From Litsea cubeba (Eukaryota; Streptophyta; Magnoliopsida; Laurales; Lauraceae): DNA of 64,000 nucleotides. Position 1 is the first letter of the stretch. Every line of letters begins with the position of its first letter. A model generated the notes under the pieces. That model made no database searches. It was not told where the DNA came from and worked only from the letters and a program-made list of their open reading frames with translations. The stretch is from the NCBI GenBank assembly GCA_012931725.1, contig CM022945.1:21486318-21550317 (forward strand), given 5' to 3'. A program made the translations under genes and the position numbers. Positions 41,937 through 53,690 of the stretch are shown one piece after another.

Positions 41937-44604
41937 TGATAAGTCCTTAAAAATGCACATTTTCATGGTTATTTTTGGTAAGTTTAAGGACTTATCAAGC
42001 CAAGAGAGCCTCATTTTGTGTCATATCATAATTTTATGCATTTTTTATCTATTGTAGTACATTCATGCATAATTTGCTCAAAAACCATCATTTTTGCATC
42101 AAATCATGAAACCTGCCATTTTTAATTTTATTTTTGGAAAGATTTTTTTTCAAACGTGTTTTTCTCATGAAATTAATTAATCATCAGGTGCATTCATTCA
42201 TCATTTCATGAGAGATGGGCCCGCAGTCATGCAATTGTGAATTAACAGTAAATTTGTCTTTTCAAGTGAAATTTATTTTTCTATTTTTTTGGCTTGCAGG
42301 GGATGAGAAAAAAAAAGGGTCCCACACATGCTCATGTGTAGGTCACACATGTGGGGCGTCCAATAGGGGGGTCCACTTTCTTTGCACAAAATCCTAAGTT
42401 AATTTTGAAGATAATTCAAGATAATCAAAGAAAAACCATGAAGGGCCAAATCAAGAAAGAAGATTTCCAAAGAGATAAAAGTGGAAAGAATCTACACATG
42501 TTGGGCATTCAATTTTCTCTTGATTCCAACTAAGAGCTTGCCACCTCATGTATCTCTCATAAATGTCAAGTCTAAGGAAGATTTGTTAAAGAAGGAAATA
42601 TGACATTTGCATGAAGATAGAATGGAGAAAAGAAAGGAGAGGACTTACTAAGTGAAGAAGATTCTTGCAACAAAGAAGGGACTAGGGAGAAAGAATAGGG
42701 CAGCCCATACCCTATTTAAAGAGGTCCTTGGACGTCAACTCCTTTCATGAAGGAAAAAGCCCCCTCACTGGTGTAATTCCTCCACCATTCTACCCATCTC
42801 CTTTCTCTATCATAGCCCATCTCTTTTCAAGAAGGCTTGTCCTAACTTGATGCTTCAACTAGAGAGGTTCCTTTCATCCTAGTATGTAATTGTTTTTGGA
42901 ATTTTAATTCTCCATCTTTTATGTAAAAATATTGCATATTAGTAAAAGTGTGATTCTTTTTAATTATTCTTTTTCTTATGTGATTAATGCTTGAATTGTG
43001 TTTCTTTTATTGTTGTTCTTGGATTGACAACCCAAGATCCTAAAGGCATGAAATAAGTAATTATGAACTCGATTTGAGAATTAAAAAAAAAAGGAGCACA
43101 CTTATCACACATTTATTTTTATTGCAATTCCCACACATTTACATTTATTGCAAAATCCACACATTTAATTTATTGTTAATGCCACACATTTAATTTTATG
43201 CAATCCACACATTTATTATTTTTTGCACTACACATTTAAATTCAAGTCCTTTTTGTTTTTCTTTTCTTCTTATGCTTCTTATTTGTTTATGAGAATTTTT
43301 TTTTATGCATAGTTTATGGTTGGAACTAGGAAGCATTGCATGCATTTTTATATTGGTGGAGTTTAGATATGTTTAAGTTGTTGGAATTGGAGTTTCAAAT
43401 TGGATAAGCAAGAAAAATCAGAGATTTGATTCAATAATTTCAGCCAAATATTTTTTGGAAATTCGGATCCCAACATAAAGTGCACAATTCAACACATTGT
43501 TGCAGGAATTTCAGGACAGATTTTGTGTGAAAAAGTTTACAATTAAAAACCTGATCAAAACACATTATTTTTCGATGAAACTTAGGAAAATTAAAGTTTG
43601 ATCAGTGTACTTTCAAACCCCAGAATTTCATGCAAAAATAAATTTGAAAAGTTGGTGAACCATTGGCTTAAACATGGCTGGTCGGACCCACCTGTGTGCA
43701 GAATTCCTGCACAGATTTTTTTTTTTTTAGGTCATGTTCATGCACTAATATCTCATTCGTTTTAAATCATTTTCCACTTCTGTTTTTTTTTATTTGATTC
43801 ATGCATCATTGTAGTTTAAAATCCAGCCATTAGACTCAGTTTTAGGTTGCATTAGATTAGGAAAAACCATGCATAAAGACAGCCCTGCATACTAGTTTTC
43901 TAGCCTTAGAATTTTCTAACATCTCATGGCATACATTGCATTACTAACTTTCTAACTTTAGGATTAGTTTCTAATTTTGTGTTTTTTTTATTATTAAGAT
44001 AATTTTCAGAAATAAAAGATCTTTCTGGTTTTTTTTAATTGAACATTTTAACTTTGGAAGCTTCTTAATATTTGAAAATTCTAACGTATGGTATGATTGA
44101 CTTAATGCTTTCTAAAATTATTATGATTTGAAAATCTTTATTTATTTGGAAAGTCCTTAACTTTAGGGAGTTGATTAACTTGGTGAAAAAGTAGGTTGTT
44201 TCCTTTTTGATTGATTTGATTCGTTACTAATCTTTGTTGAGCATGTTTTGATTAATTTGATTTCTAACTTAGATTTATTTTGTTTCTAATTTAGCTTCTT
44301 AGTATTATTTTTGGTAAGTTTTATTTTTGGCTTGTTTCTAATTTGATGTTCTAATTTGTGTATTCTTTTGTAGCAACTTATGATTCATTTTAGATTTAGG
44401 AATTTTTATTTTTGGAAATGTATTTAATTTTAATTTGAAGTAGGAATGATGAATGTACTTTTCTAAAATTTAGGCTAAGATTTAGATTTTTAATTTAGGG
44501 CAGGTGAAAAAGTTGGAAAGCCTTATTTTTTAAAGCTCTCTGTGGATCGACCTGGTCTCACCAGTTTTATTACTACAATCGCACCCTACACTTGGGTCCG
44601 ATCA
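41937..44604 (+). repeat. 5' LTR of Athila #2
   Basis: 2,668 bp from TGATAAGTCCTTAAAAATG to GGTCCGATCA, bounded by the primer site at 44611. No second copy in the window. The interior is AT-rich with repeated CACACATTTA(T/A) phrases at 43110-43240. No genes. Confidence 0.8.
43105..43240. repeat. CCACACATTTA short repeats in the Athila #2 LTR
   Basis: About seven copies of (C)CACACATTTA followed by a variable T/A spacer of 5-15 bases. Confidence 0.75.
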
Positions 44605-44610
44605 AGTTTT

Positions 44611-44628
44611 TGGCGCCGTTGCCGGGGA
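44611..44628 (+). promoter_or_regulatory. Primer binding site, tRNA-Asp type (Athila #2)
   Basis: The same 18 bases as at 5003-5020, six bases after the LTR end. This fixes the LTR boundary. Confidence 0.9.
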
Positions 44629-45193
44629 GCGCCATATAAGGTTACTCTTCTAACTTTCCTTATTTACATTGCTTTATGGGTGTGCTATTTTTGGCATCTT
44701 TCTAGATATAGGAGGTGCATGCATGGAATGTTAAACCGCCCTAAATTGGATTAGAAAAGTGCATGGATTGCTAATTAGAAAATACACATCATTGAATTTT
44801 TTTAAAAGCTTTCTAAGAATTGGCAAAGTTACTTTATTTTCCAACTTGTTTTAAGTCCTTTTGGAAGAAAGTAAACTGAAAGTGACCTAATCGTTGTCCT
44901 TGATCATCTCGGTGCCGAAGCAAAGCCTTGTCCAGAGTGTAGAGACAGTTAAACTGTTCTAGGCAAGGGTCCTTCAAATGGGTCCATTCGTGATCCTACC
45001 CTTACCTGGGGGCTGAACTGGCCGGGTTGGTTTCATAGGGCCAGATTGGTGAACCTAGGGAAACTTTTCAACCAGAGGATATTAACTCAGTTGTTTCTTG
45101 TGTAGGCTAGGTTTTTCTCATTTATTTTTCAAAAACAAAAAAAATCAAAAAAGAAAGTACTAGTCCTCTCCAACTTGCTCACACCATTTGTGC

Positions 45194-48100
45194 ATGAGCA
45201 AGAAGTCTAGTTGGCAAAGAGACTCAGCGCATCGGTTACAAAGAAGAGAGTCCCCAATCAAAGAACTTATAAGAATCTACGACTCTCCTCAATCTCTTAG
45301 TCCATCAAGGTTGTCTAACATGTCGAGTGGGTCCGGTAGCAACCCCAACAATGGTGGGCCTGCCACAAATCCAAATGGGGACCGCAACGGGGTGGAGGTG
45401 AACCCGCCACCAAGGAAATTATGTGATCTTTTGAATCCAGCACGACACACCACACCATCTTGCATTGTGTTACCTGCCATTGCGGGTCAATATGAAATCA
45501 AACCTTGATCCAACTTCTGCCCAAGTTTCACGGGCTAGAATCTGAAAGTGCATACTTGCATTTGAGGGAATTCGATGAAGTATGTGCTACACTTCAACTG
45601 CAAAACGTGGTGCCAGATGTGCTCAAACTCAAATTATTTCCTTTTTCTTTAAAGGAAAAGGCTAAGGCTTGGCTCCACACACTTAGGCCTAATTCAATAA
45701 ATACCTGGAATGCTTGTGTCACCAAATTCCTGAAAAAGTTCTTCCCACAGCACAAAACCAACACCTTAAAGAGGGAAATCATAATGTTCAGGCAAAATCA
45801 GAAAGAGCCCTACTTTAAGTGTTGGGAACGGTTCAACGAGTTGATCCTTGCATGTCCACATCATGGGTATGAAACACACCGTCTCATTGAGATCTTCATT
45901 GAAAACCTCACTCTTGAGACACGTCAATTCATTGAGATGATGTGCAATGGTCAATTCGACCAAAAAACACCAGATGAAGCATGGGCATTTTTGGAATTAA
46001 TGGCAGAAAATGCACAAAAATGGGCTTCCTCTGAGGGGGTAGATCATTCCAGGGGATTGAATCAGTCTAAGAGTGGAGGTCTATATCATGTGAATAATCA
46101 GATAGACATTCAAGCCAAGCTTACGGCACTCACGAGAGAAGTCGAAACCCTGAAACTTGGAAAGAACAAGGATGCAGTCATGGTTTGTGGTATTTGTGCT
46201 TCCGAAAATCATATGTCAGTAGATTGTCCAACTGGACCTGCCTTACAAGAAGCAATTCAGGAACAGGCTAACGCTTTGAATTCTTTTCAAAAGCCGTTCA
46301 ATACAAATACCATGGGGAACACGTACAATCCTTCGTGGCGGAACCACCCAAATTTTAGCTGGAGGAACGGACCAAATGCTACTCCTGAGTATAGTCCCCA
46401 AAGACCATCAAGTTCTAGTGCATATGTGAATCCACAGCATAATACATCTTATGCACCACAGGCCCAGAATAGGTCATTGGAGGAATCACTTAATACACTG
46501 ATACAATCTCAGCAGCAGTTTATGCAGAGCCTGCATAATAATCAACAGATTATTCAGAATAACCAGTAGGCTATTCAGAACAATCAACAGGCTATTCAAA
46601 GGTTAGAAACATCTATCGAGCAAATCAAACGTAGCCTTCAAGGTCAAGGGAAAGGAACCTTTCCAGCCCAACCCTTGCCAAACCCTAAAGGCCAGTTTGA
46701 AGTGTCCGACGTAACTAACCCTAATTATCAGGAGCATGTTCAGGCAGTCACTTTACTAAGTGGCAAAGAACTTCAAGATATTCCGAAAAAACATAAACAA
46801 CATGTCTCCTTGGATTCGAATGAGAAAATTGAAAAAGAAAAGGATAGCACTAACGCAAAGACTGTTGTTGACATTGAAAAAGGTCCTGACCCCATGACTA
46901 TCAAACCCATTGCCCCTTTCCCTCTAAGGTTAACCCATCCCAGACAAAAGATCCCAAACCAAGAGATTTTGGATGTTTTCAAAGAGGTCAGGATCAATAT
47001 TCCTCTGCTGGATGTCATTAAACAGGTCCCCACCTACGCTAAATTCTTGAAAGATCTTTGCACTGCTAAGCGTAGGGTTCATGTTCCAAAGAAAGCATTT
47101 CACACTGAGCAGGTAAGTGCATACCTGACTCAGACCACTCCTCTCAAATACAAAGATCCGGGATGCCCCACCATCTCATGTGTTATTGGAAACCACCGGA
47201 TAGGTCAAGCTTTGCTAGACCTTGGAGCGAGTGTAAATCTATTACCTTACTCAGTTTATGAGCAACTGGGGCTTGGCGAGTTAAAACCAACCAGAACTAC
47301 TCTTCAACTCGCCGATCGATCTGTTAAGAAACCGAGAGGGGTAATAGAAGATATTTTGGTACAGATTGAGCACTTTTACTTCCCAGTGGATTTTTACGTG
47401 CTGGATACTGAGCCAGTACGGAATGAAAGTGGTGAAATTTCAGTCATTCTGGGAAGACCATTCTTGGCCACTTCCAACGCACTAATCAATTGCTGGAGTG
47501 GAAGGCTCAAATTGTCATTCGGGAACATGACCTTGGACCTTGATATCTTTCAAATGTGCAAACAACCAAGGGATTGCGAAACTGACTACCATGATGTAGA
47601 TTTTATTGATACATTGGTTGTGGATGATCTTGAGGAGTGCATTAACTCCCATGTTGTGCTACTTTTGACTGGAGAGGACATGGGCTATCTTGAGGACTTT
47701 CAAGATGACACTGTTGAGGATGCCCATGCAGTATGGAAACCCCATTTTGAGGAGCTTGTACCATCTGGTATGCCAACTCTTCCATCTCAGGGGAATCCAC
47801 CCAAGCCTGAGTTGAAGCCCCTCCCATCGAACCTGCGATATGCTTACCTTGGGGATGAAAAAACATATCCTGTGGTTATTTTTTCACTTCTTACTGAGGA
47901 CCAAGAGGGACAACTGTTGAACATACTCAAACAGCATAGAAGTGCTATTACCTGGAATGTGGCAGATATTAAAGGAATTGATCCTTTAGTGTGTACGCAT
48001 TGCATCTACCTTGAAGAAGATGCTAAACCATGTAGACAGATGCAACACCGGCTCAATCCTACCATGCAAGAAGTAGTACGGGCTGAGGTGCTTAAACTCC

Positions 48101-50706
48101 TGGACGTGGGTATCATCTATCCAATCTCGGATAGTCAATGGGTTAGCCCTACCCAGGTCGTCCCAAAAAAAGCCGGCATTACTGTAGTCAAGAACGCTCA
48201 AGATGAACTTGTCCCCACACGAGTACCCATGGGGTAGAGGGTTTGCATAGACTACAGAAAATTAAATGCAGTCACACGTAAGGATCACTTCCCTCTACCC
48301 TTCATGGATCAGATTTTGGAAAGGGTAGCTGGCCACCATTATTATTGTTTTTTAGATGGATATTTCGGGTATAACCAGATTGAAATCGCCCTAGAAGACC
48401 ATGAGAAAACCATATTTACATGTCCTTTTGGTACTTTCGCCTACCGGCGAATGCCTTTTGGGTTATGTAATGCTCCTTTAACATTTCAGAGATGTATGCT
48501 GAGTATTTTCAGCGATATGGTGGAGCGAATTCTGGAGGTCTTCATGGACGATTTCTCTGTGTTTGGTGATTCATTTGAAGACTGTTTGAGCAACCTAGAA
48601 AAGGTCCTCACTAGATGCGAAGAAAAGAACCTTGTGCTAAATTGGGAAAAGTGTCATTTCATGGTTCGCCAGGGAATTGTCCTTGGTCACATTGTGTCGG
48701 AAAGAGGATTGGAAGTCGACAAGTCCAAAATAGATTTGATCGCCGATTTGCCCACGCCTAAAACCATACGAGATGTCAGATCCTTTTTAGGGCATGCAGG
48801 CTTTTACAGGAGGTTTATCAAAGACTTCAGTTCCATATCCAGACCTCTCTGTAACCTGCTTTCCAAAGAGGCGGAATTTAACTGGACTGAGGCGTGCAAA
48901 GAAGCATTTGATAAATTAAAAAGCATGTTGACGTCCGCACCGATTATGCAGCCTCCAGATTGAACTTTGCCCTTTGAGATTATGTGTGATGCCAGCGATT
49001 ATGCGGTTGGGGCTGTCTTAGGGCAACGTAAGGATAAGAAACCTTTCATGATTTCTTATACAAGTAGGAGCTTGAATAGTGCACAGATCAACTATTCAAC
49101 CACTGAAAAAGAATTGCTGGCAGTGGTCTTTGCACTTGACAAGTTTCGGTCCTACTTGATTGGATCCAAGATTATTATCTTCACTGATCACTCTGCGCTA
49201 AAGTACCTTCTCTCAAAGAAGGATGCTAAGCCCAGACTCATTAGATGGATCCTCCTACTCCAAGAATTTAACTTAGAAATTAAGGATAAGAAGGGAGTAG
49301 AGAATGTCATGGCTGATCATCTATCTACGCTGGTTCTTTCCGACACCATTGAACCGACACCGATCCGGGACAGTTTTCCGGATGAACATCTTTTTGCGGT
49401 ACATCAATCCCCTTGGTACGCTGATATTGCAAACTATCTTGCTACGGGCAACACTCCTGACCATTGAACCAAGCAAGATAGGAATTCTTTCTTTTCTCAG
49501 GTTCGATATTTTTTCTGGGATGATCCATATCTGTTTAAATACTGCCCAGACCAAATAATTAGGAGATGCGTGCCGGATAATGAGATATACAGTGTCATCT
49601 CCTTTTCTCATACACAGGCATGTGGGGGCCACTTTTTAAGTAAAAGGACAACTCATAAGATTCTTCAAAGTGGTTTCTATTGGCCCACATTGTATAAGGA
49701 TGTTTACAATTTTTGCAAAGCCTGTGATCGCTGCCAGAAGTTAGGCAAAATTTCCAAAAGAAACATGATGCCACTAAATCACATTCTGGTAGTTGAGCTT
49801 TTTAATGTATGGTGCATTGATTTTATGGGTCCATTTCCTTCGAGTTTTTGTTATATCTATATCTTAGTGGCTGTGGATTATGTGTCCAAGTGGATAGAGG
49901 CTATTCCCTGCCGGGAGAATGATTCTAAAATAGTCCAGAAATTTCTGAAAGAAAATATATTTTCTCGTTTTGGTACTCCACGAGCCATCATTAGTGATGG
50001 GGGTTTGCACTTTTGCAATCGGGCATTTGAAGCCCTGATGAAACAATATGGGATCACCCATAAAGTGTCTACCCCTTATCACCCACAGACGAGTGGGCAA
50101 GTGGAAGTGTCGAATCGAGAAATTAAAAGAATATTGGAGACTACAGTAAGCCCTAATCGGAAAGATTGGTCAATGAGATTGAATGATGCTTTATGGGCTT
50201 ACCGGACTGCTTTTAAGACTCCAATCGGAATGTCTCCCTACCGGCTCATCTATGGGAAAGCATGCCACCTCCCGGTGGAACTGGAACACAAAGCTTACTG
50301 GGCCATTAAGCAGTTTAACTTTGATATGGATAAAGCTGGGAACAAGAGGAAACTGCAATTAAATGAATTGGATGAGTTGCGCAGGGAAGCCTATACAAAC
50401 TCAAGAATTTATAAAGAGAGGACCAAGATCTTTCATGATAAAAACATTTTGCGAAAATCCTTTCACCTTGAGCAGAAGGTCCTCCTTTATAATTCTAGGC
50501 TTCAATTATTTCCTGACAAACTTACCTCTCGTTGGACTGGACCATTCATTATAAAAGAAGTGTTTCCGTACGGTGCTGTTGAGATTTATGATCCTAAGGA
50601 TGGCTAGACGTTCAAAGTCAATGGCCAAAGATTAAAGCCATTCTTGGAAATTGCACCAGCTGATGAGGAAGAAATTCCTTTTGTTGATCCTGCCTACCAG
50701 GATTAA
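45194..50706 (+). pseudogene. gag-pol: Athila #2 gag-pol polyprotein, disrupted
   Basis: Begins at ATG 45194 (MSKKSSWQRD) and keeps the gag-pol order of Athila #1: gag core, zinc knuckle CGICASENHMSVDC (about 46189-46230), protease DLGAS (about 47218), RT with FMDDF (about 48541), RNase H CDASDY, HHCC and integrase core (IDFMGPF, ISDGG, QVEVSNREIKR). Breaks: a 4-base loss near 45502 shifting the frame, then in-frame stops at 46567 (CAG to TAG), 48235, 48961 and 49465 (each at a Trp codon conserved in Athila #1) and 50605. Otherwise gag and pol share a single frame to the TAA at 50704. It cannot make a full polyprotein. Confidence 0.9.
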
Positions 50707-50785
50707 CTGGCCCTGGATCTGACAGTGGCCCATTACTGTGTACAATTTGTATACTTAGTAGTTTAAGTTTTCTTTTGTTCTTTTG

Positions 50786-50790
50786 TTATA
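50786..50790. other. Target site duplication TTATA, left copy (copia)
   Basis: TTATA precedes the 5' LTR at 50791 and recurs at 57067-57071 after the 3' LTR. Confidence 0.95.
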
Positions 50791-51982
50791 TGTTGGAACT
50801 TGAGATGAATTTGAGATGACTTGAGTAGTTTTTGATGATTTGAAGAATCAGTATCTCAAGTATTAGTTTGAGTTGGAATTCTTGTCAACACATTGTCACA
50901 AACATGATGATAATAAGCTGGTGTTGATAGAGCTTGAAAAGGAGAAACAGAATTGAAACAGTCTGGAATTAAGAATTCCTGATGCAGAGCACGCGGTCGA
51001 CCGGGCTGTTCATGCGGTCGACCGAGCAAGAAGAAACCTGCAGAAAACAGAAAAAGGCACCTCTCAGTTATTTTCGTGACACAGTGTGTCTTCGGTCGAC
51101 CGAGCCCTCAGGATGTCGACCGAGCTCGAAATTGTCTGTTTTCCAGTCAGTGTCTTCGGTCGACCGGGCAAGCTAGGATGTCGACCGAGCACGGGAACCA
51201 GAGTTGCGCAGAATTAGAAGTTTTGCACGAAAATTCAGCACAGTTATCTATTTCGTTTGGGAATCTTTCTAAACGAATTGTAGCCCGTTTTGAATACAAT
51301 TAAGGGTTATTAAAACCTATATAAAGGCATGCTTGGGTCGTTCATAAACACACCAAGAAGAGACACCAGAGAGAGAAGAAGAGAAGAGAAAAGAGAGAGA
51401 GTTCTTGAGAGAAAGCTGGTGCTATTGCTGTGTGCTGTTGTGCTGCATCTTTCTACAGCAATTGTGGACGAGATTATGCTCTAGAAGATGGTGTTTTCGT
51501 CCATGAGTTAAGTGTCTCTCTGTTTATGCTTTAATTTCAATTTGTAAGGGATTGAGAGAGAGAGAATTGTAGAGGGGAAGGGCTGTAGACAGAATTAATC
51601 TTCTACTCTGTTTTTAACATCAAGTTGGTGCTTGGTGTCTTGGGTTTGGTGATCCTATCTGTTGGTGCAGATAAATTGTAAAGGGAGTCGGTGCTTCCTA
51701 GATAGTTGGTGCTATCTGAAACTCAAGGGAGTAGGTGCTTCCTAGATAGTTGGTGCTATCTGAAACTAAGGGTTGGTGCTCTTTGTCGTTGTAGCGACTA
51801 AATAAGATTCAGATCTGTCCCGGATTGGTGTTCGGACAGTCTTTGAACCGTGGACGTAGCCTTTCGGTGAACCACGTTAAATCTGGTGTCATTGTGTGAT
51901 TTGACTTGTTTTGTTGTTGAATTGGACCTGTTTTTAGAAATCACTGATTCACCCCCCCTCTCAGTGATCGCGGTATCCAACA
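50791..51982 (+). repeat. 5' LTR of copia element
   Basis: TGTTGGAACTTG...CGGTATCCAACA. It contains a cluster of GGTCGACC palindromes (50990-51190), a TATA box, a GA-rich transcript start region (51350-51410) and repeated (G)TTGGTGCT phrases (51415-51830). Confidence 0.96.
51318..51326 (+). promoter_or_regulatory. TATA box of the copia 5' LTR
   Basis: TATATAAAG; identical in the 3' LTR at 56401-56409. Transcription would start about 30 bp on, near ACACACCAAGAAGAG. Confidence 0.7.
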
Positions 51983-51984
51983 AT

Positions 51985-51996
51985 TGGTATCAGAGC
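51985..51996 (+). promoter_or_regulatory. Primer binding site, initiator tRNA-Met (copia)
   Basis: TGGTATCAGAGC two bases after the LTR end, complementary to the 3' end of plant initiator tRNA-Met; the usual copia primer. Confidence 0.95.
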
Positions 51997-52048
51997 GAGG
52001 TTCCCTTGATCAGTTTAATACGCTAAGGGTGATCTCTTGTCAAATCAC

Positions 52049-53677
52049 ATGGCGGTCAATACAGGGAATATGAAAGCACCTCTGTTTGATGGTTCTAATT
52101 ACTCTTTCTGGAAGATTAGGATGCAAGCCTTCATCAAATCTCTTGGCTATGATGTCTGGGAGTCTGTCAGAGCCGGTTACAATGCTGCCACCGTACCCAA
52201 TGATACAGCATCGAAGAAGTTGGCAGACAACGACTCCAAGGCGCAGAATGCACTCTTTAGTGGCCTTGTGGACAGCGAGCTTGTCAAAGTAATTGCATGC
52301 AAAACAGCCAAGGAAATTTGGGACAAGTTGCAAAGCATACATGAAGGTGATGAGAAGATTAAAGAAGCCAAATTGCAAACTCATCGCTCTCAATTTGAAT
52401 CTCTTCGCATGGAGGAAAGCGAGAATGTTGACTCGTATATGCAACGAGTGAATGAAGTCACGAATGACATTCGTGGACTAGGGGAGGAGATTAAAGAGCC
52501 GGTCATCGTCAAAAAGGTTCTAAGATCTCTTCTTCCCCGGTTTGATTCAAAAGTCTCAGCCATTGAAGAAGCCAAAGATCTGAATGCATTTTCCATGGAT
52601 GAATTACATGGTTCTCTAACTGCCTATGAGATGCGCATAGGAAAGACGTCTTCATCTGATAAAGAAGCCGCCTTCAAAGTTCAGAAAAAGGCAAAAGAGA
52701 CTGCTGGTCATGATGTTGATTCTGATGATGATGAGCTTGAGGCTCAATTTGTTAGAAAGTTGAAGAAAGGAAGCATTGGCAAGTACAAAGGGAAGCTACC
52801 CTTTAAATGCTTCAATTGTGGAGGTATTGGTCACTTTGCTGCGAAGTGTCCCCTAAAAGAAGACAATGATAATGACTCTTATGCTGAAAAGAGTAAAGGA
52901 AAGAGAAATTTCAGAAAAAGGGGCAAAGCTAAAAACTTTCTATGTCAACAAGATGACAGCACGTCTGAAACTTCAGACGATGATGAATCAACCGAAGCTC
53001 TCTTCATGGTCACTGTTGAAGAAGAAGAAGAGCTAGATCCGGAAGAGGATGAGGAGGCTGAAGTCAATCTTGAAGAGGAACTCATAGCCGCACTTGAGGA
53101 GCTAAGCATGGAACGCAAATCAAGTAAGAAAAATCTGAAACTTCTCCATGAATCTGAAAGTTCTATTATTTCTTTGAAAACTCAAGTAGAAGAATATAAA
53201 AGAATGGTAGAAGTCCTTGAAAACCAAATAAGTATCAAAAAGGAAGAGGCTATGAAACTTGAAACTGAGATCGCTAGAGCAAAGGCTGAAAATTTGGAAA
53301 ATAGCAAAAAACTCAAAGCGCTCCAAGCGATTGAAGGGACTATGAAACTCAATGAACTACTGAAAGTTCAAAGACCAGCCCACTTCAGATTTGGTCTAGG
53401 ATTTGAGAAAGGTGAATCCTCTAAGATTGCACCTCCTGAAAAGAAAAAGTTTGTGAAGCAAGTCACTGCACCTTCTAACTCTATGAAGCCCACTCAACCT
53501 AGAAAGGAGTCCATTCCTGTTAGAAAGGTAATGAAGACTAACCAGCCACAAAGAAGATACAAATTCTATGGTTATTGCTTTCATTGTAATATGTTTGGAC
53601 ATAAAAGAGCTGATTGCAAATTCTATGTAAGAAACAGTCCATTTGTGACTAGGAATCCTTTTTCAATTCCTAAGTAG
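52049..53677 (+). CDS. gag: Copia gag
   Basis: 542 residues from ATG 52049 (MAVNTGNMKAPLFDGSNY). It has the N-terminal copia Gag start (LFDGSNYSFWKIRM), the UBN2-type core (about residues 60-190, with IWDKLQSIHEGDEKIKEAKL), an acidic stretch (DDDELEAQF, later EEEEELDPEEDEEAE), a zinc knuckle CFNCGGIGHFAAKC (nt about 52808-52849), a coiled-coil-like segment (about residues 345-430) and a second knuckle CFHCNMFGHKRADC. The frame stops at 53675, just before a third knuckle (CYICHNYGHLARDC, 53691-53732) that lies in another frame, so the ancestral polyprotein ran on. Gag itself looks complete. Confidence 0.85.
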   Translation: MAVNTGNMKAPLFDGSNYSFWKIRMQAFIKSLGYDVWESVRAGYNAATVPNDTASKKLADNDSKAQNALFSGLVDSELVKVIACKTAKEIWDKLQSIHEGDEKIKEAKLQTHRSQFESLRMEESENVDSYMQRVNEVTNDIRGLGEEIKEPVIVKKVLRSLLPRFDSKVSAIEEAKDLNAFSMDELHGSLTAYEMRIGKTSSSDKEAAFKVQKKAKETAGHDVDSDDDELEAQFVRKLKKGSIGKYKGKLPFKCFNCGGIGHFAAKCPLKEDNDNDSYAEKSKGKRNFRKRGKAKNFLCQQDDSTSETSDDDESTEALFMVTVEEEEELDPEEDEEAEVNLEEELIAALEELSMERKSSKKNLKLLHESESSIISLKTQVEEYKRMVEVLENQISIKKEEAMKLETEIARAKAENLENSKKLKALQAIEGTMKLNELLKVQRPAHFRFGLGFEKGESSKIAPPEKKKFVKQVTAPSNSMKPTQPRKESIPVRKVMKTNQPQRRYKFYGYCFHCNMFGHKRADCKFYVRNSPFVTRNPFSIPK

Positions 53678-53690
53678 CCACAAAATTGAG

